DNA of 64,000 nt from Lolium rigidum (taxonomy: Eukaryota > Streptophyta > Magnoliopsida > Poales > Poaceae), in NCBI RefSeq assembly GCF_022539505.1, contig NC_061513.1:354063696-354127695 (forward strand). The letters run 5' to 3'. The position numbers and the translations under genes were made by a program. How positions within the stretch are numbered: the first letter of the stretch is position 1; every line of letters begins with the position of its first letter. The notes below the pieces were generated by a model. That model was not told where the DNA came from. It ran no database searches and saw only the letters and a program-made list of their open reading frames with translations. Positions 56,797 to 64,000 of the stretch are shown here, piece after piece.

Positions 56797-58140
56797 TAAG
56801 TGTAGAAAGGACGTAGGCTGTGCGATATTCCAAGGGCGATCTGTTTCATCGTAGATGTCATCCGGATCCTCACGCTTGCGTTTCCGGCGCCGGTTAGCGA
56901 GGTCTATCCCTCGGCTCGCGGAAATCAACAAGGTAGTACGACCCGTTATGAAGCACTTTGCTAACGACGAAGGGTCCTTCCCATGGAGATTGCAGCTTAT
57001 GGTCTTTCACTGTCGAAGGCGGAGGACCGGGTCTCCTGCCATGAAGGAGCGATTCCGTACTCGGCGGCTGTGATAGCGTCGGAGCTTTGCTGGTAGATGG
57101 CGGAGCGCTGATCAGCTAGGTTCCGAGCTTCTTCGATCGGGTCCACGAGATAGGCTGTACGGCCTCGTCGAGTTGTTTCTTCATTATAGGCGGAAACTCG
57201 CGGTGAATCGTGGATGATGTCGGAGGGAATCACGGCTTCGGATCCGTATACCGGGAAGAATGGGGTAAACCACTGTTGACCTGTTAGGGGTAGTTCGCAA
57301 ACTCCACAAGACGGCGTCTAGTTCGTCGGCCCAAGCTCCGGCTGCTCGTCGCGGCGGTTCTTCAAGGCGTGGCTTGATTCACGATAATATTAGACCGTTA
57401 GCTCTTTCAACTTGACCATTGGATTGTGGGTGAGCCACGGATGCAAGGTCCAATCGAATCCCCATTGTCTCACAATAATCCTTTAATTCTCCACTGAGCG
57501 AAGTTTGTGCCATTATACGGTGATGATCTTGTGTGGGATGCCGAATCTCATCACGAGGCTGCGGACAAATTTTAGTGCCGTAGCACCGTCGGCTTTTCTC
57601 ACGGCTTGGCCTCGATCCACTTGCTTGAACTTGTCAACGGCGACCGGGAGGTATTCACAACCACCGGGAGATGATCTTTTTAACTTACCAACCATATCGA
57701 GCCCCCAGACCGCAAATGGCCAGGTGATAGGTATGGTCTTCAGCTCTTGGGCTGGAGCGTTTGGTTGAGTAGCGTAGTACTGACAACCTCGGCAGGTCTT
57801 GACTATCTTGTCAGCATCTTCTTTAGTTGTGAGCCAATAAAAGCCTAGCCGAAAAGCTTTTGCAACGAGTGACATGGGAGCGGCATGGTGCCCGCAGTCC
57901 CCTGCGTGGATCTCTCTGAGGATTTCAATGCCATCTTGATTGGAGACGCATTTGAGAAATACCCCGGTTGCGCTTCGTTTGTAGAGCTGTCCATCGACAA
58001 TTGTGTAGGATCGTGCTCGTCGATGATGCGGCGCGCGAGGACCTCGTCCTCCGGCAACTTCGATCGATGAGGTAGTCCGGGAAAGGTTGTGTCCAAGCCG
58101 GAATGGTAGCCAATACCTCTCTAGCCGGAGACACTGCCAC
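56797..58140 (-). pseudogene. Element 4 integrase
   Basis: Minus-strand blocks, 5' to 3': a zinc-finger His block near 57858-57915 (LREIHAGDCGHHAAP) and CRGCQYY; the core start WPFAVWGLDMVGKL (first catalytic Asp); VRSLVMRFGIPHKIIT, after which a frame break and deletion remove much of the core; the C-terminal region (MIPSDIIHDSPRVSAYNEE); and the end of pol with the stop at 56797. The third catalytic residue region is lost or unreadable. Integrase would insert the cDNA; this copy cannot. Confidence 0.8.
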
Positions 58141-58154
58141 TACGGGTTTTCGGG

Positions 58155-58720
58155 TTAGCGCCCTTCACCGAGGGTATCCGGAGATGCTCTAGGAAAATTC
58201 CGGGCGGAATTGGCTTTCTGCCGGATCCGAGCTTGGATAGCATGTACGCATGCTGTGTTATCGTCTCTCTCGACGTACTTGACTTCATATCCGAGGAAGC
58301 ACTTGGCGATTTCGTCAAGTTCGTCTCTGTAGGCCGCCATGACAGAGTTTCTGGCGTTCCAGGTTCCGACTACTTGTTGTGCCACCAAGTCGGAATCTCC
58401 GCAGTATATGATGTGCTTGATCCCGATTTCCTTTGTGATGCGCAGTCCGTGTAGTAGAGCCTCGTATTCTGCCATGTTATTTGTAGCTTCGAAGTGAATC
58501 GGCAGAACGTACTGCAGTTCTTCTCCGGTTGGTGACTTCAGGGTAACTCCAGCCCGTGAGCCTTGATTCTGCTTGGATCCATCAAAGTGCATGACCCATG
58601 TCTACTGGTTCCGGCTCCGGACTTGCATCCGGAGCTTCGTCCAATCGCAACGAAATCTGCCAAGACTTGGGATTTTACCGCGGTCCTTGGCTTGTAAGCG
58701 ATGTCGAAGGCGGATAATTC
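58155..58720 (-). pseudogene. Element 4 RNase H
   Basis: Acidic active-site blocks are visible in one frame: MHFDGSKQNQGSRAGV (first Asp), NNMAEYEALLHGLRI (Glu) and YCGDSDLVAQQVVGTW (Asp). The frame breaks after VERDDNTA, where the last Asp lies. The domain normally degrades the RNA strand of the RNA-DNA hybrid. The connection region toward RT (58593-58858) holds stops. Confidence 0.8.
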
Positions 58721-58858
58721 AATGCCCCATTTAGCCGTCCGTCTGTTGCGTCGGCGTTGTTGAGAATTGTTGACGGCGGAGCCTTGCTCACTAGCTGATT
58801 CTTGGGTGCTCTTGGAAGTAGTGTCTCGGCTTCAGGCTGCCTAGGAAAACTCCATAAG

Positions 58859-60030
58859 CTAGCTTCGAAAGTGAGGGTATCTTTGCTTTGACTCCGTCGG
58901 CACCTCGCTTATGTAGTAGACAGGTCTTTGGACGTCATATTCATGACCTTCTTCCTTTCGCTCCACCACGATGACGAGGCTGATGACTTTGTTGGTAGCT
59001 GCCAGATAAAGGAGCATTGGCTGCGACTCTGCTGGGGCTGCCGGGATAGGTGGGGAGGTAAGTATTTCCTTCAACCCTCGAAGAGCTGCGTCGGCTGCGT
59101 CGTCCCGGACAAATTTGTCTGTTTTCTTCAACAACTTGTACGGAGGTAGCGCCTTCTCGCCAAGACGGCTAACAAACCTGCTGATTGCTTGCGACACAAC
59201 CGGTTAGTCGTTGCACATCTTTGAGACAAGTTGGCCGTTTGATACACGGGATTGCCTTGATCTTTTCCGGGTTAACCTCAATGCCTCTGTGAGAGACTAT
59301 GAAGCCAAGGAGTTTTCCGGCTGGCACGCCAAAGACGCACTTCAGCGGATTCAACATCATCTTGTACCGACGGAGATTCTCAAAGGTTTATGTGAGGTCG
59401 CTGATCAAGTCGGATCCTTTCCGGGTCATGACCGCGATGTCGTCGACGTAGGCGTGCACGTTCCGGCCAATTTGGTCCTTCAGGCATCGCTGCATCGTAC
59501 GTTGGTAGGTGGCACTGCGTTTTTCAAACCAAAAGGCATAGTAACATAGCGGTAAGTGCCAAACGGGGTAATGAATGAAGTCGCCTTTTGGTCGGATTCC
59601 TTCATCCGGATACGATGGTACCGGAATACGCATCAAGAAAACACGAAGTTCCGCCCCGCCGTCGAATCAATGACTTGGTCAATGCGCGGCGAGGGAACGG
59701 ATCCTTCGGGCAATGTTTGTTCAAGCCGGAGTAATCGATGCACATTCTTAGTATTTCGGTGTTCTTTTTGGGTACAAGGACGGGATTCGCGACCCAATCG
59801 GTGTGGATAACTTCTATTACAAAACCTGCTTCTAGTAACTTTGCTAGTTCCATTCCTATGGCGCGGCGCTTCTTATCTCCAAAGCGTCGCATAGCTTGCT
59901 TCACCGGTTTAGCCCCGGATTTATGTTGAGGTAGTGCTCGGCGAGTTCCCTAGGTACTCCGGACATGTCGAGAAGGTTGCCATGCGAAGATATCCATGTT
60001 AGCGCGGAGGAACTCGACGAGCGCGCTTTC
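58859..60030 (-). pseudogene. Element 4 reverse transcriptase
   Basis: Blocks in order on the minus strand: ELAKLLEAGFVIEVIHTDWV, ANPVLVPKKNTEILRM, CIDYSGLNKHCPKDPFP, then a frame break; SATYQRTMQRCLKDQIG and the catalytic HAYVDDIAV (YVDD codons at 59439-59450); LNPLKCVFGVPAGKLLGFIV; and the thumb/connection (LGEKALPPYKLLKKTDKFV). The catalytic Asp pair is intact, but at least three frame changes separate the blocks, so no complete enzyme is encoded. Confidence 0.85.
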
Positions 60031-60107
60031 CTATTTGGGGTCCATGTTGGCTCCGATCGAGACTTGCTTGCTAGGGTCATCTTCCTTGAAGCTGACTTTC
60101 TTGGTCT

Positions 60108-60650
60108 CTATCGCGGCCACTGAAGGAGTTTTACGTTCGGAGATCTGCTTCTTGGTGGTTTGCATCTCGGTCGGATCCACCGCGGCCACTGTAGCCTTTC
60201 GGCTCTTCTCCGGATATGACGGACTGCGAAGGCGGCTTCGCCCAACTCGCACTCGTGAGCCTTTTTGTAGTCTCCGGTTATGGTGATCATACCATTGGGA
60301 CCCGGCATCTTGAGCTTGTTGTAGATATAGCACGCTCTTGCGTGGAACTTGTGGTAGGTGGGCCTGCCGAAGATGACGTGGTAGGAGCTCTTGAAGGGCA
60401 CAACTTCAAACGTGATCTTTTCTTCGCGGAAATTATGAACATCGCCGAAAGCCACGGGAAGTGTGATGCTTGCCGAGGGAGTTCGCCTTCTTACCGGAAC
60501 CACGCCGTGAAACTCGGTGGTGCTTGTGTTTGAGCTGTTCCTTGGTGAGGTTCATCCGCTCCGAGTCTCCGGGTACATGATGTTCAAGCTGGCTCCGCCA
60601 TCCATGAGGCACTTGGAGAAGTCATACCCGTCTATGCGGGGACTCACAAC
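60108..60650 (-). pseudogene. Element 4 aspartic protease
   Basis: The active-site motif DGGAS is encoded at 60588-60602 (minus) within MDGGASLNIM. The flap and C-terminal fold follow in a second frame: FEVVPFKSSYHVIFGRPTYH, then KFHARACYIYNKLKMPGPNG. DGG in place of DSG/DTG is common in this Gypsy lineage. The linker toward RT (60031-60333) is Lys-rich. Frame changes separate the motif from the fold. Confidence 0.75.
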
Positions 60651-60696
60651 CAAGGCGTAGTATTCTTTTGGCACAATGGCGGGATGATCCTCCCTG

Positions 60697-63600
60697 TCAA
60701 ATGTGCACGGAACTTCCGACCACGACATGCTGCGGCACGGCCGGAAGCTGTGGCGTTCGGGATCCGGGTAGCTGATTTTGTAGCGCGGACTGTGGGGGTT
60801 CCGAGGAAGGTGTGGTAAGCCCCCACGCTCTTTTTCTCGAAGGGGTTGGATTTACTGCGGATCCGGCTTTGGGATCCGGCGAGTTATCATCCTCGTCCAT
60901 CGCCTCGGAGCTGTCCTCCTCCTTGTCCTTGTTCTTGCCCTTGCCTCCTTTGCCGCGTGGGCGGTGCTTCCGGGCTCGCTTGTATCCTGCCTCCGGGTCG
61001 TTCTTTAGGTCGTTGACCCACTTGCAGTTGCGGTTGGTGTGAGTGGACTTCCCCGTAGCCGGATCCAAGTGGGCCAGGCGGGGCATGTCTCTGTACTCCT
61101 CGTAGGTTTGCGGGGCGCGGGATCCGCCGGCGGTGACCTCGGTGCCATGCTTGCGACCCCTGCCGGCTCCGCCTCCGCGGCCGCGTCCTCTTCCGCCTCC
61201 TGAGCCTCCGCGTTGGAACGCCATGGCGACCATGTCGGATCCGCCACTCTTCTGGTCATCGGGTTTTTGCGTTTGTGGCCGCTGTTGTTACCGTTATCAC
61301 GGTTCTTCTTTTGTTGGTGCAGGGGGATTGTTGTAGCTGCGATATCACCGCCTGCGTCGTCATCGGCGGCGGTGTGATCACTGGCAATGGAGATCATCTC
61401 GTCCAAAGTCAGTTTGTTGGCGTTAGCCAAACATGTAAGCTTATGCCTCAGCAATCCTCCTCTCTGCGGTCCACCAATGAAGGCGTACATGGCGGTGGTG
61501 TGGTCGACGTTTTCGCACTCGTTCTGCATGCCAACCATCGTGTGAGGAAGTTTCTTGAGGATTCTCCCTTCTTACGGATACAAGCTTGTAGAGTCGCTTG
61601 CCGTGGCGAGGTCTTTTGTAGGTGCCTCTGAAGTGTTTCTCAAAAGCGGTCTTCGGGTCAAACCGGCAAAAGATGGAGTTTTTCTCGAGGTCAGCGAGCC
61701 GGATCCGGGCTGGTCCTACAAGGTACAAGCTGGAGCATGCGGCGGGCGATATTAGGGGTTCCTCCGGCGAAGGTTCTTGCATTGTAGTAATCCTCAATCC
61801 GGGTATCCGGCCTTTCGGTGCCATCATAATGCTTCGAGGTTTCCGGGTAGCTTGAGGGAGCTCCTTGGCTTTGGTTCCTCTCGAATCATCCTGCCAAAGC
61901 ACTTCGGTCCGATGTAGTCGGTTACGTATTCGTTGAGGCGTTCCCGCGCGTCGCGCGAGCCGTGACGGGGGGCTGTGAGCGAGAGCGAGATCTCCGGCCA
62001 CCGCCTCCGCCTCCACCTCCGCCGCCACCGCTAGGTGGTGGTGAGGAGACCTGCGAGGGGGCCGATCCGACCTCCTGCTTCCGCCTACGAGATTCTCCCC
62101 GGCCCTCCCGGTGCGCTCCGGCTCCTGTGGCTGCCTTCGCCGTGGCGGCTGGCTGCCACTGGTCGTTCCGGCTCCGGCGGGGCTCCGGGTCGCGCTCCTC
62201 ATTCCGGCTCCTCCTAGGCTCGGGCTCACGATCATTGTTCTGATTCCGGCGAGGTTCCGGCGTGCGCTCCCTGTTCCGGTTTCCGGAAGGCATCACGATG
62301 TCGCGGATAACAATTCCACCATGCCCTTGAGGCCTGGTGTTTCCGGCTGGACTACGGCGACGAGGGGGACGCGGGTAACCATTAGGCGGAGGAGAGGCGT
62401 TGCGGTACTTGTCTCGTCCGAGTACATTGCATCCTTTCCCTTTCTCGGATCGACGGTGGCGTCTTTGATGGTACGGGGATCGGATTTGGGTGTTCCACTG
62501 GCTTTCCTTACTGCGTTCGAGGATCCGGTTCGCGACTCGTCATCTCGATGGCGATTGTTGTGGGCGTCCTTCGCGCGGTGGAGACGCAATGCTCCGGGTT
62601 AGATTCTAACTTGCGCGAAGTATCTGCCTTGCTCTGTTGTTTAACCGCTGAAGCGACGAGCGTGCGCAAGTAGTTGATGTCAACCTCCTCGTCACTTTTC
62701 TTCAGAATTTCTGCAGCTTTTGCCAAATTGTCCTTTGGGGTGGCGAGCGGCTGCTGTTCGGCGGGGGTTGCGAAGTTGATCCTGCGGGGAGGGATTGCTT
62801 CTCTGACGATTCTATCAGCCTCCGCCTGTGCGTAGGTCATTTTCACCTCCCACTCCTTTCTCATACTCTTGACTTGCTCGAGCGTTGCGGTGACTTCGCG
62901 ATCCTGCCTTTCAAAGCGATCCATGATCAGTGCAGCTTCTTCCCTCTCATCCAATATAGCGGCTGCGGTGTTGGCAAACTTTTTGGCTGTGGCCAACATC
63001 TCCTTTCTAGTGGCCTCTAGAGCCTCCGGATCTGCGGCATCGCCAGGAGTTATTGGCTTGTTGAGGACGTCGACTTTGCGACCAAATCCATGCGTGCTTG
63101 TGCAACTATCTCTTCGGGCGACGGGAGGCTCTCAGGAAGGATCCCTACGGGGCCGCTCCCGTGACATCGGAGATCCGTGGTGGGATGGCTGGGGGTCGGA
63201 TTGAGTGTCTGCCGCTTCGATCCGTCTTCTCCGAGCGCCGCTACGGTTGCAAGTACATGCTTTGGGCTGGACGGAATCGACTTCGGGCTGTTCACCGTAT
63301 CCGAGTTCCGTCACCTTGCGATCAAACTCTGCGGTGTCCATGGGCTGGGTGTCTCCGGAGATTGGGCTTAGATTTCCCAAGATCGACTCTTCAACCGGAG
63401 TTTCGCTTTCTCCGACGGCCTCTTGCTGATCCGGAGCAGCGTTGTTTTCCGGGGCCTCGACCTGCTCGGGACCGGCTCCGGCTCCATGAGGGGCGGTTCC
63501 GGCGGTATGGGCCAAGAAGTGTACGAAGTGACACCTTTGCTTCTCTAACACACAGGAGACCCGGGCGGATCTGCATTGGTCTTCCACCGTTACTTCTGCT

Positions 63601-63915
63601 CGGGGGCGGATTGGGTGGGTTTTGATTTTTCCGGATCTAAGGCGGAATCTTCGCTAGGAAGTTCCGGCGTCTCGGATCGGATCTTCGCGGCTTGCGTCCT
63701 GCTCGGCGGCGGTCGCGTCGGCGCTACTTACCGGTGGGTTTCCGTCGGAATCGACGGTTTCCCCGATGAAGATGTGTATGCCGCCAAGCTGGGACGATGG
63801 AGAGCTTGACGGGGTCGGTTTTAGCCGGAATCCAACACTCATCCGGAGGGACGATCGGCAGATTTCCGGCGTAAAGGACACGCCCCACGGCGATGGTGTC
63901 GTCGTAGCTTCCCAT
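60697..63915 (-). pseudogene. Element 4 gag
   Basis: The ATG at 63915 opens MGSYDDTIAVGRVLYAGNLP. Further minus-strand blocks give a coiled region (62508-62999: ILDEREEAALIMDRFERQDR, EADRIVREAIPPRRINFATP), an Arg/Pro- and Gly-rich linker (61922-62296), the gag core (61441-61760: DLEKNSIFCRFDPKTAFEKH; then VDHTTAMYAFIGG in another frame) and a basic Gly/Arg-rich and Lys-rich C-terminus (60697-61233). No CCHC knuckle was found. At least six frame changes break the gene. Confidence 0.75.
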
Positions 63916-63957
63916 GGCGGAACCCTCCCGGTTCCGGCCTCCGGACGCCGCGAGGCC

Positions 63958-63973
63958 CCACGGTGGGCGCCAG
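63958..63973 (-). other. Element 4 primer binding site
   Basis: On the minus strand it reads tggcgcccaccgtgg, adjacent to the 5' LTR end. It sits upstream of gag, confirming the minus orientation. Confidence 0.75.
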
Positions 63974-64000
63974 CGTCGTTGCCTAATCGACGGTACCTCG
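63974..64000 (-). repeat. Element 4, end of the 5' LTR
   Basis: The last 27 bases of the window repeat the outer end of the 3' LTR (tcgttgcctaatcgacggta then cctcg), showing that the LTR continues beyond the window. The terminal TG of the plus-strand view is changed to cg here. Confidence 0.85.

Larger units (their letters stand above)
51198..64000 (-). mobile_element. Element 4: Tat-like Gypsy retrotransposon with antisense extra gene
   Basis: In minus orientation: 5' LTR (only its last 27 bases, 63974-64000, in view), PBS, gag, protease, RT, RNase H, integrase, then an opposite-strand gene (52271-56202), polypurine tract and 3' LTR (51198-51752). This order, with an extra antisense gene between pol and the 3' LTR, is known for Tat-lineage Gypsy elements. 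All coding parts contain frameshifts or stops, so it is dead. The left half of the TSD would be cttat; the right half lies outside the window. Confidence 0.85.

Noticed and set aside
1..64000. CRISPR array, operon or bacterial-type system
   Set aside because: No regularly spaced short repeats and no prokaryotic gene organisation; the sequence is plant nuclear DNA.

Overview
This window is nuclear DNA of a grass, most probably Triticeae (wheat, Aegilops, barley or rye). The evidence is three intronless, GC-rich monocot-style genes lying in a sea of nested transposable elements: Gypsy and Copia LTR elements, CACTA, Stowaway, Mutator-like and Harbinger-like elements, a LINE, a SINE and a Helitron. 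Several LTRs open with the TGATACGTC motif common in that tribe. Element assignments rest on termini, target-site duplications (TSDs) and protein motifs read by eye; no database search was possible.

Layout. 1-4.4 kb: the right end of a CACTA element, then two plus-strand paralogous ATL-type RING-H2 E3 ubiquitin ligase genes (534-1169 and 3690-4337). Between them lie MITEs, a tandem duplication of about 0.5 kb directly upstream of the second gene, and a SINE inserted in that duplication with a perfect 16-bp TSD. 5.3-10.5 kb: the left part of a second CACTA element carrying a decayed minus-strand transposon gene with a Ulp1/C48-type protease remnant; it runs into a hexamer repeat and a 100-N assembly gap. 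10.6-16.4 kb: a small non-autonomous LTR element (element 1, minus strand), inserted in Copia sequence. 16.4-19.2 kb: a Copia LTR with internal sequence on both sides. 19.3-23.3 kb: a Tat-like Gypsy integrase fragment interrupted by a 5'-truncated LINE with a 15-bp TSD.

23.98-43.3 kb is a nested stack. Element 3 (internally deleted Gypsy, TSD acaca) contains element 2 (non-autonomous LTR element, TSD gttac), which contains a 2.8-kb Helitron and a Mutator-like MITE (9-bp TSD). Elements 1 and 2 share about 2.6 kb of 3' internal sequence in inverted orientation and repeated copies of their polypurine-tract motif.

43.3-51.2 kb: a third ATL-type RING-H2 gene on the minus strand (44227-44790), a stretch that may be organelle-derived, another copy of the Mutator-like MITE, and a 1.24-kb Harbinger-like element carrying a frameshifted AP2/ERF-domain gene. 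51.2-64.0 kb: most of a degenerate Tat-like Gypsy element in minus orientation (3' LTR, pol, gag, PBS, first bases of the 5' LTR). Between its pol and its 3' LTR, on the opposite strand, is an intron-containing coiled-coil gene with its own TATA box.

Only the three RING-H2 genes look like intact host genes. They would act as membrane-anchored E3 ligases, a family often tied to stress and defence responses; that role here is inferred from family knowledge. No wholly new system is claimed. The strongest leads are the antisense spliced gene in the Tat-like element, the AP2/ERF gene inside a terminal-inverted-repeat element, the multiplied polypurine motifs of elements 1 and 2, and the duplicated, SINE-split upstream region of the second RING-H2 gene.
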